Origin: G965267605 sp965267605
GTDB lineage: Bacteria > Bacteroidota > Bacteroidia > Flavobacteriales_E > Vicingaceae
Direction: 5' to 3'
Length of the DNA stretch: 64,000 nucleotides
Assembly: GCA_965267605.1 (NCBI GenBank)
Contig: OZ254088.1
Location: 2,852,001-2,916,000 of the forward strand
Shown: in pieces, positions 43,294 to 52,404 of the stretch
Position numbering within the stretch: the stretch's first letter is position 1
Layout: each line of letters opens with the position of its first letter
Notes under the pieces: generated by a model
The model's input: the letters and a program-made list of their open reading frames with translations, nothing else
The model's database searches: none
Told to the model about the DNA's origin: nothing
Program-made: the position numbers and the translations under genes

Positions 43294-43867
43294 GCTGCGC
43301 CTGAACGTACTTTCCAAGCACATCAAATTCAACATTCACATGCTCGCCAGTTGATATCTGGTGTAGGTTTGTATGTTCCCATGTGTAAGGGATGACTGAG
43401 ATCTTGACCCAATCCTTACCGCAATCAGCAACTGTTAGGCTAATACCGTTAACAGAAATGGATCCCTTTTCTACTATAAGCCCACTGTGTTGATCTGAGA
43501 GTTTAAACCGCAACTCCCAGCTACCATCTACTTCATCTACACTTTCCAGAACAGCGGTAGCATCTACATGCCCTTGTACGATATGTCCGTCCAGGCGATC
43601 TCCCACTTTCGTGCATCTCTCCAGATTCAACTCATCACCTTCCTTCATATCGTTCAGATTTGACCTTAGTAAAGTTTCATGAATTGCGGTACACCGATGA
43701 ACTTCTCCTTCAACTGCTTCAACAGTCAAACACACCCCATTGTGGGCAACAGATTGGTCAACTTTCAACTGGTCAGAAATACCAGACCTAACGTAAACGA
43801 TGAGATTACCGCCTTCACGTTCAAGCTTTTCAACCTGACCCATCGCCTCAATTATACCAGTAAACAC
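43256..43867 (-). CDS. ribE: Riboflavin synthase, alpha chain
   Basis: 203 residues from a GTG start. Two tandem lumazine-binding domains: MFTGIIEAMGQVEKLER (1-97) and DGHIVQGHVDATAVLE (98-195). NGVCLTV and NGISLTV are the paired substrate motifs. It dismutates two lumazines into riboflavin. The GTG overlaps by one base the stop codon of the upstream 873-residue surface-protein gene (TAGTG), suggesting reinitiation from that gene. No FMN riboswitch is visible. Confidence 0.97.
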   Translation of the reverse strand: MFTGIIEAMGQVEKLEREGGNLIVYVRSGISDQLKVDQSVAHNGVCLTVEAVEGEVHRCTAIHETLLRSNLNDMKEGDELNLERCTKVGDRLDGHIVQGHVDATAVLESVDEVDGSWELRFKLSDQHSGLIVEKGSISVNGISLTVADCGKDWVKISVIPYTWEHTNLHQISTGEHVNVEFDVLGKYVQAQLRTQQQQSASPA

Positions 43868-46488
43868 TAGGGAGCTGTTTTTTGATTGTTCAGCAAGGTA
43901 ACTGTTCCTTTCAATGTGCGTGGAACAATTCCCACCAATCTGATCTCATTCACCTTGCAAATGTAGTAGTACGTTCCATCAGACAGCTGCTTACCATTCT
44001 TGGCATTCTTGCCATCCCATAGCACATCCGGATCTGTTGTTTTAAATACTTCCTGACCCCACCTGTTAAAGACAACCAGATCAATAGATTCTACATAACG
44101 ATAAGGGAAGGGGATGAACAGATCGTTCTTGCCATCTCCGCCAGGAGTAAACACGTTCGGAAGTATATACTCCGGACAATTGTCGATACAAACTGTATCT
44201 ACCAACACACTCTCATTTCCAAACGAATCAATAGCTGTTACATAATAGCACCCTGCAATAGATGTAGTCGGTCCATACGTATATGAAGTGTCTGTTCCGT
44301 TTGGAATTGTAGCCAGTAGGCTGAAGTCCTTACCCAACTGATCTATAGAATAGATCCGAAACTCTATCACATCATCTGCACAATAGTTATTCGGATTGGT
44401 CCAATGCAAAGTGTTGATCAGGTTCTCGCAATCAGGAGCCATCGTAACCACAGGAGCACACGGGGGTTCATTGTCTTCCGGTTCCCCACAAACCTCCTGA
44501 GAGTAGTTGATCAAGGGTGATATGATACCTGGGGCACTGTACGCACCTGTACTCCTAACCTTATAGCAATATGTCAACCCGTTGGCCAAAGATGAATCCG
44601 TGAACGTTTGCAATGCTGTTGTGCCAATCGAATCAAACTGCGATGTGGCCGGATTGAGTCTATAGACTGTATATTCCGAATTGGTCCATGGAACATTCTC
44701 GTTCCACGTAAGCGTAAGCTTGTTATCAGATGGAGCCAGCGACACAAAAATGGAGGATGCGATCGTTGAGCTTCCAACCAACTGTCTTCCATTCACACCC
44801 ACGTGGAAAAGATCAATCCGATAAGTATAATCAGAAGACTGCGTGTCAAACAGAGAATCCTGATAGATCGTATCGTTAATGGACATCGTTGAATCTATTA
44901 CTGCCAATCCCGTTCCGGTATTATTGGGCGAGCGCAGGATTACATATCTAAAATCCGGTCCTGGGAATGAAATGGTATCGTGCTCGGTAGGTTTCGACCA
45001 GGCCAGATACATTTCGCCCGCTGTTGCATGGGTAGTATCTACCGAAACGTTCGTAATGATTGGAACGTCTTTCTTCAGGATGGCACAGAATTCCACTGAG
45101 GCACAGCTCAAAGCCCCATCCGGGAACTTGGCTACCAATAGATAACAATACTGCTCCCCAGGAATTAGTCCAGCACCATTGTTATTGTCTACATAACTCG
45201 TATCACTAATGCTTGATGTTGTATGGATCAACTGATATCCGGTAGAAGCCGGCACTCCCGTTTCACACACTCCCGGAACGTACCCGGAAGAACCAATTCT
45301 TCTATAAATCAAAATATTGGTAGCGTTGGTACAGCTATACTGATCCCACCTTACACGAATCGCATTACCCTGAGGAATTGCAGCGGGGTTTAACGGTGGC
45401 GGACCTATTACCTTGATCAGCACACTTTCCAGGTCAGAGAGCACAGGATTGATAGAACCATCATCCTGGGCTTTAAAGTTAACCTGGTAATTCTGTTTTC
45501 TAACATGATCGCACTTCGTCTCCCAGTACAACTGTCCAGTAACATTAAAGCCATTGAAGGGAGGGGGAATAAATTGTGCCGGACTAATGCTAAGCACAAG
45601 TGGCCCTCCATTCGCAGTTAAGGTTACGTTCTGACCATCCGGATCTACAGCATTAATCAAAAGACTTAGTGTATCGCCTGCCTTCACACAAATAGGATTG
45701 ATAGGGGCGATCTGAGGTGGATCGTGGTTACAAACACCCACTGTGATCTGCAAGTCTCGAAGAACAGACCCAATGTTAACCCCGTTCCTCCACTCTTCGA
45801 TGAGAATCGCAATGTTGTACTCCCCTTGCATCTGCGGGGTGTTCCAGACAAAATCTCCTGTAATGCTGTTCAAAGAGATTTGATTCGCAGGTCCGGGCGA
45901 TATCTGATCGGGATATTGGTATCCAATTATTGATGCTCCACCCGGGCCCTTGCAATCCACCAACCGGTAGGACAGACTATCCCCATCTACATCAAAGGCA
46001 CCAGGATTATGGATGTATATTTTTCCAACGCAGGCATTATCTATTGGCGGATTCAGCAGTTGTGGTGAATTATTCAATCCGCTGTCCAATGCAAAAGGAT
46101 TGATCTTTAACCAGCTTTCAATATAGAATGTGGTATTGACAGAATTCGGAATGTTAAGCACATTCGCATTTCTATTGGGGTCTTCTACACTGATTCTATA
46201 ACTAGCCGCTCCCGGATACGTGTGTTCTGCTACATAAGTGTTCTTTTGAATGATACCACTTATGCTTGTAATGGATGTTCGACTAATGGTATCCAACGTA
46301 CCATCACCCCACTTGATCTCAAGCTCCGGGCGATCAGCCGGACTGTTCGGGTCAGTGTAGGTAACGACCGTTACCTGATACTTTAGATTGTTAACATGCT
46401 TATAGGTGATCTCACCGGCCCTGTTGTGTGTTGCATACAAAGCCAGCTGGCTGGATAAGAATAATATAATCGCCAGTAATCGTTTCAC
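43867..46488 (-). CDS. T9SS type B surface protein, paralogue of the 822-residue protein
   Basis: 873 residues from a GTG. Signal peptide 1-19 (ending LALYA). The N-terminal module (ATHNRAGEITYKHVNNLKYQV, DGDSLSYRLVDC, TGDFVWNTP, IEEWRNG and VLRDLQITVG) is clearly related to that of the protein at 39790. Several fibronectin-III-like repeats follow. The C-terminus is a type B sorting domain (NVFTPGGDGKNDLFIPFP, VFNRWGQEVF, DGTYYYICKV). Predicted cell-surface protein. The gene precedes ribE with a one-base overlap, an odd pairing of a surface protein with a cofactor enzyme. Confidence 0.88.
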   Translation of the reverse strand: MKRLLAIILFLSSQLALYATHNRAGEITYKHVNNLKYQVTVVTYTDPNSPADRPELEIKWGDGTLDTISRTSITSISGIIQKNTYVAEHTYPGAASYRISVEDPNRNANVLNIPNSVNTTFYIESWLKINPFALDSGLNNSPQLLNPPIDNACVGKIYIHNPGAFDVDGDSLSYRLVDCKGPGGASIIGYQYPDQISPGPANQISLNSITGDFVWNTPQMQGEYNIAILIEEWRNGVNIGSVLRDLQITVGVCNHDPPQIAPINPICVKAGDTLSLLINAVDPDGQNVTLTANGGPLVLSISPAQFIPPPFNGFNVTGQLYWETKCDHVRKQNYQVNFKAQDDGSINPVLSDLESVLIKVIGPPPLNPAAIPQGNAIRVRWDQYSCTNATNILIYRRIGSSGYVPGVCETGVPASTGYQLIHTTSSISDTSYVDNNNGAGLIPGEQYCYLLVAKFPDGALSCASVEFCAILKKDVPIITNVSVDTTHATAGEMYLAWSKPTEHDTISFPGPDFRYVILRSPNNTGTGLAVIDSTMSINDTIYQDSLFDTQSSDYTYRIDLFHVGVNGRQLVGSSTIASSIFVSLAPSDNKLTLTWNENVPWTNSEYTVYRLNPATSQFDSIGTTALQTFTDSSLANGLTYCYKVRSTGAYSAPGIISPLINYSQEVCGEPEDNEPPCAPVVTMAPDCENLINTLHWTNPNNYCADDVIEFRIYSIDQLGKDFSLLATIPNGTDTSYTYGPTTSIAGCYYVTAIDSFGNESVLVDTVCIDNCPEYILPNVFTPGGDGKNDLFIPFPYRYVESIDLVVFNRWGQEVFKTTDPDVLWDGKNAKNGKQLSDGTYYYICKVNEIRLVGIVPRTLKGTVTLLNNQKTAP

Positions 46489-46608
46489 CTTTCTAAACCA
46501 ATAAAAATACGACTTTTTAAAGGATTTATTATGCCGTTAACCAAGGATATAGCGCCCATCCTGAATCGTTTGTTTTGTTACATTTAACGCTTCTAAAAAC
46601 CGTCTGAT

Positions 46609-48030
46609 ATGAAGATTTCTGCAAAACGTTCTGCACCTGCCAACACTACTACTGTAAGATTGGTAACAGGTTATACGGGCAAAAGTTTGAATGGGTGCTC
46701 AAAAGATGAAAAAGCTTACGTAGCGAAATTGGCAAAAGACGAACCTGGCTCCATTGTTCTAAATAGGTATTCGCATCAATTGGTACTGGTAAAAACACCC
46801 CCCAAATCAGATGGGAATACGGGGTTGGAGAAAATCAGACAAGCTGCCAATGGGTTGATTCCAGCATTGAATCAATGGCAGGTTAAGCGACTAAGCGTTG
46901 ATGGGTCTTCAGCATCGGAAGATCTTGTTTATGCCTTTTGCGAAGGATTGGCTTTAGGCAGCTACCAGTTTAACAAGTACTTCAACAAGCCAAAGGTTAA
47001 CGCTACAACCCAGCTACAGGTAATTGGCTTACCCGCAAACCGATGTAAGGAATTGGAGAATGTTGTTGCTTCTACCTTCTTCGCAAGAGACCTTGTAAAT
47101 GAACCCGTGCGGTTCCTCAACGCACCGCAGCTCAGTAGAGAAGTGAAGAAATCTGCGAAACGTGCCGGCTATAAGGTGGACGTCTTCAATAAAAGTAAGA
47201 TAGAGGCACTTAAGATGGGTGGTCTATTAGCGGTAAACCAGGGAAGTATTGACCCACCCACTTTCACCATCATTGAATGGAAGCCAAAGAATAAAAAGAA
47301 CACCAAACCAGTTGTGCTGGTAGGTAAGGGTGTTGTATACGATACCGGTGGTCTTGATATCAAGACCGGAGGTCACATGGCTAAAATGAAATGTGATATG
47401 GCTGGCGCTGCAGCGATGATTGGAACCATGCACGCTATTGCCACCAACAAAATACCACTTCACGTTATTGCACTTATTCCTGCAACAGATAACCGTCCGG
47501 GTAAGAATGCCTATGCCAGTGGCGACATTATTAAAATGCATGACGGCTCATTTGTAGAGGTAATCAATACGGATGCGGAAGGGCGGATGCTTCTGGCTGA
47601 TGCACTGAGTTACGCGAAAAAATACAAACCTGAACTGGTAATTGATGCAGCCACACTTACCGGTGCAGCAGCACGTGCGCTTGGTCCAAAGTGTTGCGCT
47701 GCGATGGGTAATGCCGAAAAGGAACTACGTGATCTTGAAAAGGTAGGCATGGCAACCCACGAGCGAATTTCCATTATGCCATTCTGGGATGATTATAAGG
47801 ACCTGCTAAAATCCGATATCGCAGACATCAAACACCTGTATCCCGGAGAAGCCGGAGCAATCACAGCTGGTAAATTTCTTGAGCACTTTACAGATTATCC
47901 ATACATCCATCTTGATATAGCAGGACCGGCAATGCTGGACAGGGCAGACCATTACCGAACAACCGGAGGTACTGGATATGGTGTGCGATTATTGTATAAC
48001 TACCTTAAGGAAAGAAGTCAGAAGAAATAA
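46609..48030 (+). CDS. pepA: Leucyl aminopeptidase (M17)
   Basis: 473 residues. Di-metal cytosolic aminopeptidase: the N-terminal macro-like domain is followed by the catalytic domain with GKGVVYDTGGLDIKTGGHMAKMKCDMAGAA-type metal-binding residues (lysine and aspartates) and the signature NTDAEGRMLLADAL. It degrades peptides, perhaps also Cys-Gly. First gene of the pepA-pdxA-yceD-rpmF-plsX-fabH-accBC run; its stop overlaps the pdxA ATG by one base. A 7/8 -7 match (TACATTTA, 46579-46586) precedes it. Confidence 0.95.
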   Translation: MKISAKRSAPANTTTVRLVTGYTGKSLNGCSKDEKAYVAKLAKDEPGSIVLNRYSHQLVLVKTPPKSDGNTGLEKIRQAANGLIPALNQWQVKRLSVDGSSASEDLVYAFCEGLALGSYQFNKYFNKPKVNATTQLQVIGLPANRCKELENVVASTFFARDLVNEPVRFLNAPQLSREVKKSAKRAGYKVDVFNKSKIEALKMGGLLAVNQGSIDPPTFTIIEWKPKNKKNTKPVVLVGKGVVYDTGGLDIKTGGHMAKMKCDMAGAAAMIGTMHAIATNKIPLHVIALIPATDNRPGKNAYASGDIIKMHDGSFVEVINTDAEGRMLLADALSYAKKYKPELVIDAATLTGAAARALGPKCCAAMGNAEKELRDLEKVGMATHERISIMPFWDDYKDLLKSDIADIKHLYPGEAGAITAGKFLEHFTDYPYIHLDIAGPAMLDRADHYRTTGGTGYGVRLLYNYLKERSQKK

Positions 48031-49076
48031 TGGCCGATAAGAAAATACGTGTTGGTGTAAGCATTGGCGACCCGAATGGCGTGGGAATGGAAGTGGTCAT
48101 TAAGACCTTCCAGGATCCGCGTTTGAGCGAAATGTGTACCCCTATCGTATATGGCTCCAAGCACATAGCGAGCTTTCATCGAAAGCAACTGGGCATCGAA
48201 GACTTTAGCTTTAATGGCGTTGTGGAATCATCCAAAGCGAACGCCAAGAAACCCAACATGGTAAATGTAATCGATGAGGCTTACAAGGTAGAGCTTGGCA
48301 AAGCCACCAATGCTGGCGGTGCCGCTGCGTTTGCATCGCTGGAGGCCGTGGTTGGTGATTTGAAAGAAGGTCTGGTAGATGTAGTGGTTACTGCACCGAT
48401 CAACAAACAGAACATGCCACAGGAGGAGTTTCCCTTCAATGGTCATACAGGATACTTCGGTGAACAGTTCGAAGGCGAGCCCATAATGATTATGGCCACT
48501 GAGCGTGTCCGTGTGGCAGTCCTCACAGGTCATATCCCGGTGAAAGAAGTTGCCAAGCAAGTGAAGTATGATAACATCTATAAACACCTGGTGAACCTCA
48601 ACAAAACACTGCAGCGAGATTTCAACATCGTGAAGCCAAAAATTGCTGTATTGGGCCTTAATCCACATGCAGGTGACAACGGGTTGATCGGGTCGGAGGA
48701 ACAAGAGGAGATCATTCCGGCAATTCGTGAAGCGAAGAATGCTGGTATTGTGGCATTCGGTCCGTATGGAGCGGATGGCTTCTTCGGGTCTGGAGCTTAC
48801 AAAGACTTTGATCTAACACTCGCCATGTACCACGATCAAGGATTGATTCCGTTCAAGAGCCTTGAGTTTAGCACAGGTGTCAATTTCACATCCGGTTTGG
48901 ACATTGTTCGGACTAGTCCCGGGCATGGAACTGCCTATGATCTTGCCGGCAAAGGTGAGGCATCAGAAGCTTCTTTCCGGGAAGCGCTGTACATGGCCCT
49001 GGATGTACACCGAAACCGGCTTCGGTACGATGAGGCTACGGCTGATCCGTTAAAGATCAAACCCAAGCAGGACTAG
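48030..49076 (+). CDS. pdxA: 4-hydroxythreonine-4-phosphate dehydrogenase
   Basis: 348 residues. NAD-dependent step of the DXP-dependent vitamin B6 pathway. Conserved pieces: GVSIGDPNGVGMEV at the start, APINKQNMP, FNGHTGYF with the metal-binding histidine, LGLNPHAGDNGLIG and MYHDQGLIPFK with the second metal histidine. Coupled to pepA by a TAATG overlap. The dxs gene of the same DXP branch lies at 53736 on the other strand. Confidence 0.97.
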   Translation: MADKKIRVGVSIGDPNGVGMEVVIKTFQDPRLSEMCTPIVYGSKHIASFHRKQLGIEDFSFNGVVESSKANAKKPNMVNVIDEAYKVELGKATNAGGAAAFASLEAVVGDLKEGLVDVVVTAPINKQNMPQEEFPFNGHTGYFGEQFEGEPIMIMATERVRVAVLTGHIPVKEVAKQVKYDNIYKHLVNLNKTLQRDFNIVKPKIAVLGLNPHAGDNGLIGSEEQEEIIPAIREAKNAGIVAFGPYGADGFFGSGAYKDFDLTLAMYHDQGLIPFKSLEFSTGVNFTSGLDIVRTSPGHGTAYDLAGKGEASEASFREALYMALDVHRNRLRYDEATADPLKIKPKQD

Positions 49077-49100
49077 GCTTCATTGCCATTATAATATTCA

Positions 49101-49108
49101 TACATTTG
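49101..49108 (+). promoter_or_regulatory. -7 element before the YceD-rpmF-fab genes
   Basis: TACATTTG, perfect TAnnTTTG, 16 bases before the ATG at 49125. A TTG at 49083-49085 lies 15 bases upstream, short for a -33 element. Confidence 0.5.
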
Positions 49109-49124
49109 CTGCCCTAATTTTTTG

Positions 49125-49628
49125 ATGTTGAAAGCATTAAAGGAATATATCATCCCTTTTGCCGGACTCAGCAACGAGGTTCATGTATTTGAGTTCAAAC
49201 CAGACAATACGTTTCTGGAAGCGAACGAAATAGAGGACCCTAGTGCTATGGCCGCCACGTTGGAAGTGGAAATGGACAAGAAGGAGAACATGATGGTATT
49301 CCGTTTCGATTTCAACGGCCACGCCACATTTGCATGTGACCGTTGTACGGATCCAGTAAGCATCCCCTTAGCTTTCAACAACCAATTGATCTTCAAATTT
49401 GGTGACGAAAGTCAGGGCACCGAGGACATTATCTACTTGCCTGATGAGGCCTATGAAATTGACCTTGTGCCTTATATCATCGACTTTCTAATCGTTAGCA
49501 TTCCTGCCAGGATTGTGCATGAAGAAGGCGATTGTGACCCCGAAATGATCAAATTATTGGAAAAAATGGGTGAAAAACCCGAAGAAACTGATCCCAGATG
49601 GGATAAACTCGGTGATTTAAAATTGTAA
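49125..49628 (+). CDS. yceD: DUF177 (YceD) family protein
   Basis: 167 residues. The CDRC core of the family is seen as FACDRCTDPVSIPL, with an acidic C-terminus. YceD is linked in other bacteria to large-ribosomal-subunit (23S rRNA) accumulation and is nearly always encoded directly before rpmF, as here (25 bases between). The start is the ATG at 49125, one codon after a TTG. Confidence 0.9.
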   Translation: MLKALKEYIIPFAGLSNEVHVFEFKPDNTFLEANEIEDPSAMAATLEVEMDKKENMMVFRFDFNGHATFACDRCTDPVSIPLAFNNQLIFKFGDESQGTEDIIYLPDEAYEIDLVPYIIDFLIVSIPARIVHEEGDCDPEMIKLLEKMGEKPEETDPRWDKLGDLKL

Positions 49629-49631
49629 TTT

Positions 49632-49639
49632 TAACTTTG
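49632..49639 (+). promoter_or_regulatory. -7 element before rpmF
   Basis: TAACTTTG, perfect TAnnTTTG, 14 bases before the rpmF ATG and right after the yceD stop, allowing extra transcription of the ribosomal protein and fatty-acid genes. Confidence 0.45.
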
Positions 49640-49653
49640 CAAAAAATTTAGCG

Positions 49654-49833
49654 ATGGCACATCCAAAGCGAAAGACATCAAAGACGCGAAGAGATAAGAG
49701 ACGGACACACTACAAGGCTGAAAAGCCTAATCTCGCTATCTGCCCAACTACAGGTGAACCTCATCTGTACCACCGTGCTTACTGGTATGACGGTAAGCTA
49801 TACTACAAGGGGCAGGTTATTATGGAGAAATAG
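49654..49833 (+). CDS. rpmF: Ribosomal protein bL32
   Basis: 59 residues, translated here by eye. The N-terminus MAHPKRKTSKTRRDKRR is the family signature, followed by THYKAEKPNLAICPTTGE and HRAYWYDGKLYYKGQVI. Only one cysteine remains (ICPTTG), so the zinc ribbon present in some bL32 is absent. It lies between yceD and plsX, the usual order. Confidence 0.95.
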   Translation: MAHPKRKTSKTRRDKRRTHYKAEKPNLAICPTTGEPHLYHRAYWYDGKLYYKGQVIMEK

Positions 49834-49856
49834 CCTGATCACTTAGCGATTCACGT

Positions 49857-50795
49857 TTGAGAATAGGTATCGACATCATGGGCGGGGATTACGCCCCTGC
49901 TACAACTGTAGAAGGGTCGGTACTAGCCTCCAAGGAATTAGCGGAAGATATTGAGCTCGTTCTTGTAGGAGATGAGGATCTCATCCGCAAAGAGCTTGAT
50001 AAGCATGAACACGATCCTAATAGGTTCGACATTGTTCACACCTCTGAGGTAATCGAAATGGGCGAGCATCCAACGCGCGCCCTGTCAACCAAGAAAGATT
50101 CCAGCATTGCTGTAGGGTTTGGTCTGCTCCGCATGGGGAAGATGGACTCGTTCTGCAGTACAGGAAACACTGGCGCAATGTTGGTGGGCTCCATGTATTC
50201 GGTAAAATCGGTGCCCGGTGTAATCAGACCGTGTATCACTACGGCCATGCCCAATGAGAATGGATCTGTAACGATCATTCTTGACGTTGGGATCAATGCC
50301 GATTGCCGCCCTGATGTTCTTTACCAATTCGCATTATTGGGATCAATCTATGCAGAGCATGTTTACAAGATGGACACTCCACGGGTTGGGTTGTTGAACA
50401 TCGGGGAGGAAGAAGAGAAGGGCAATATGCTAGCACAAGCCACCCACAAGATGATGAAGGACACATCAGATTTTAACTTCATTGGGAACGTGGAAGGGCG
50501 TGATATATTCAGTGATGAAGTTGATGTAATCGTTTGCGATGGGTTTACCGGAAATGTAATCCTAAAGCAGGCGGAGGCCTTCTATTCTTTGATCAAAAAG
50601 CGAGACAGATCAGACGATTTTTTCGATCAGTTTAATTATGAAAATTACGGGGGAACGCCTATTTTAGGCGTCAACTCCAATGTACTTATCGGCCATGGTA
50701 TTTCTAGCTCAGAGGCGATTAAGAATATGTTGTTGCTGAGCAAAGAAGTTATCCAGGCTAACCTGACAGAGAAAATCAAGGAGGCGTTTAAATGA
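49857..50795 (+). CDS. plsX: Phosphate acyltransferase PlsX
   Basis: 312 residues from a TTG start giving MRIGIDIMGGDYAP, the exact family N-terminus. It makes acyl-phosphate from acyl-ACP for phospholipid synthesis. Further signatures are STGNTGAMLVGS, VDVIVCDGFTGNV and GHGISSSEAI. The last four bases overlap the fabH ATG. Confidence 0.96.
   Translation: MRIGIDIMGGDYAPATTVEGSVLASKELAEDIELVLVGDEDLIRKELDKHEHDPNRFDIVHTSEVIEMGEHPTRALSTKKDSSIAVGFGLLRMGKMDSFCSTGNTGAMLVGSMYSVKSVPGVIRPCITTAMPNENGSVTIILDVGINADCRPDVLYQFALLGSIYAEHVYKMDTPRVGLLNIGEEEEKGNMLAQATHKMMKDTSDFNFIGNVEGRDIFSDEVDVIVCDGFTGNVILKQAEAFYSLIKKRDRSDDFFDQFNYENYGGTPILGVNSNVLIGHGISSSEAIKNMLLLSKEVIQANLTEKIKEAFK
50778..50784 (+). promoter_or_regulatory. 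Strong Shine-Dalgarno of fabH
   Basis: AAGGAGG, 7 bases before the fabH ATG and within the 3' end of plsX. A full-length Shine-Dalgarno is unusual in Bacteroidota, where most genes lack one. Confidence 0.55.
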
Positions 50796-51796
50796 GTGGA
50801 ATAAAAGCAGCGATTACGGGAGTCAGCGCATACCTTCCTGAAGATGTCCTAACCAATCAAGATCTTGAAAAAATGGTCGATACCACAGACGAGTGGATCA
50901 CCTCAAGAACTGGAATCAAGGAAAGAAGAATTCTTAAAGGTGAAGGATTAGGAACCTCGGATCTTGCAGCGCCCGCTGTTCGGGACTTGCTGAAGAAAAC
51001 GAACACTGCTGCGGAAGATGTGGAGTTGGTTATCTGTTGTACTGTTACTCCAGACCACGTGTTCCCTGCTACGGCCAACATTGTGTGCGATAAGGTGGGT
51101 ATGACCAACGCCTTTGGTTACGACCTCAATGCCGCTTGTAGCGGATTCCTATACGGACTGGTAACCGGTTCGAAGTTTATTGAATCTGGGGCTTACAAGA
51201 AAGTTATGGTGATCGGTGCAGACAAGATGTCTGCGATCATTGATTACGAGGACCGGGCCACTTGTATCATTTTTGGTGATGGTGGTGGTGCAGTGATGCT
51301 GGAGCCATCTGAAGATGGTACTGGAGTAATTGATTCGGTTCTGGATAGTGATGGGTCAGGTCGCCATCATTTGCATCAGAAGGCTGGTGGATCGGTGAAG
51401 CCTCCTTCCCATGAAACGATTGACGCGAGAGAACACTACGTATATCAAGAAGGTCAGGCAGTCTTCAAGTTTGCGGTAACGAAGATGGCTGACGCCTCTG
51501 AGGAGGTATTGAAAAGAAATAACATGACTGGTGACGATGTAGCATGGCTCGTTCCTCACCAGGCGAACAAAAGAATCATTGATGCTACTGCAAACCGGAT
51601 CGATCTGCCGGAAGAACGCGTGATGCTCAACATTCACAAATATGGCAATACAACCAATGGAACTATCCCTCTTTGTTTATGGGAATGGGAAAACAGGTTG
51701 AAGAAAGGAGACAACCTCGTGCTTGCTGCCTTTGGCGGTGGCTTCACGTGGGGTGCCGTGTATGTGAAGTGGAGCTACGATGGCGGTAGCAATTAA
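50792..51796 (+). CDS. fabH: 3-oxoacyl-ACP synthase III
   Basis: 334 residues. It condenses acetyl-CoA (or branched acyl-CoA) with malonyl-ACP, starting fatty-acid synthesis. The catalytic triad is visible: Cys116 (NAACSGFLYG), His in VPHQANKRI, and Asn in YGNTTNGTIPL. Overlaps plsX by 4 bases (ATGA). Confidence 0.97.
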   Translation: MSGIKAAITGVSAYLPEDVLTNQDLEKMVDTTDEWITSRTGIKERRILKGEGLGTSDLAAPAVRDLLKKTNTAAEDVELVICCTVTPDHVFPATANIVCDKVGMTNAFGYDLNAACSGFLYGLVTGSKFIESGAYKKVMVIGADKMSAIIDYEDRATCIIFGDGGGAVMLEPSEDGTGVIDSVLDSDGSGRHHLHQKAGGSVKPPSHETIDAREHYVYQEGQAVFKFAVTKMADASEEVLKRNNMTGDDVAWLVPHQANKRIIDATANRIDLPEERVMLNIHKYGNTTNGTIPLCLWEWENRLKKGDNLVLAAFGGGFTWGAVYVKWSYDGGSN

Positions 51797-51830
51797 TTTT
51801 TACCTTTATTCCCCTTAAACAGATTTAGGT

Positions 51831-52394
51831 ATGAAATTGACCGAAATCCAAGACTTAATCAAGTTTGTAGCGAAGGCTGGTGTGACGGAAGTGGAATTGG
51901 AATCAAATGATTTCAAGATCACCATCAAGACGGACCCATCGCTGAAGAAGAGAAGAAGCAGAACCCCTGGTAAGGAGGAAATTGAGGCGCTCGTTCAACC
52001 CGTTGTTCAGCCTGTTGTTCAGGCACAGCCGGTTGTGCAACAAGCCGCACCTCAACCGGTGGCACAACCTGCTCCGCAACCAGCAGCACAACCTGCCGCT
52101 CAGCCAGCAGCTGAAGCACCTGCAGCTGATGCTGGCGCTGGTGATGAATCAAATTACATCACTGTTAAATCACCAATGATTGGAACTTTCTATCGTAAGC
52201 CTTCACCAGACAAAGATGTCTTCGTGAACGTAGGTGACGAAGTAAAAGAAGGTGACGTTCTTTGTGTGATTGAGGCGATGAAGCTGTTTAACGAGATCGA
52301 AGCTGAGATTTCTGGAAAGATCGTTAAGGTGTTGGTTGAAGACAATGCCCCTGTTGAATACGATCAGCCGTTGTTCCTGGTAGATCCATCTTAA
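51831..52394 (+). CDS. accB: Biotin carboxyl carrier protein of acetyl-CoA carboxylase
   Basis: 187 residues. The N-terminal domain (about 1-45) is followed by a very long Pro/Ala/Gln/Val linker (about 55-105, repeated QPVVQ and QPAAQPAA units), then the biotinyl domain (about 112-187) with Lys151 in EAMKLFNEI as the biotinylation site. The repeat linker gives the swinging arm its flexibility. A near -7 TACCTTTA (one mismatch) lies 23 bases upstream. Confidence 0.96.
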   Translation: MKLTEIQDLIKFVAKAGVTEVELESNDFKITIKTDPSLKKRRSRTPGKEEIEALVQPVVQPVVQAQPVVQQAAPQPVAQPAPQPAAQPAAQPAAEAPAADAGAGDESNYITVKSPMIGTFYRKPSPDKDVFVNVGDEVKEGDVLCVIEAMKLFNEIEAEISGKIVKVLVEDNAPVEYDQPLFLVDPS

Positions 52395-52398
52395 GGAG
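52393..52398 (+). promoter_or_regulatory. Strong Shine-Dalgarno of accC
   Basis: AAGGAG, 6 bases before the accC ATG, overlapping the accB stop codon. It may ensure balanced AccB and AccC synthesis. Confidence 0.55.
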
Positions 52399-52404
52399 TT
52401 TCCT

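Noticed and set aside
43868..43990. FMN riboswitch before ribE
   Set aside because: The upstream sequence is coding for the surface protein up to the ribE start and shows no conserved RFN-element pairing.
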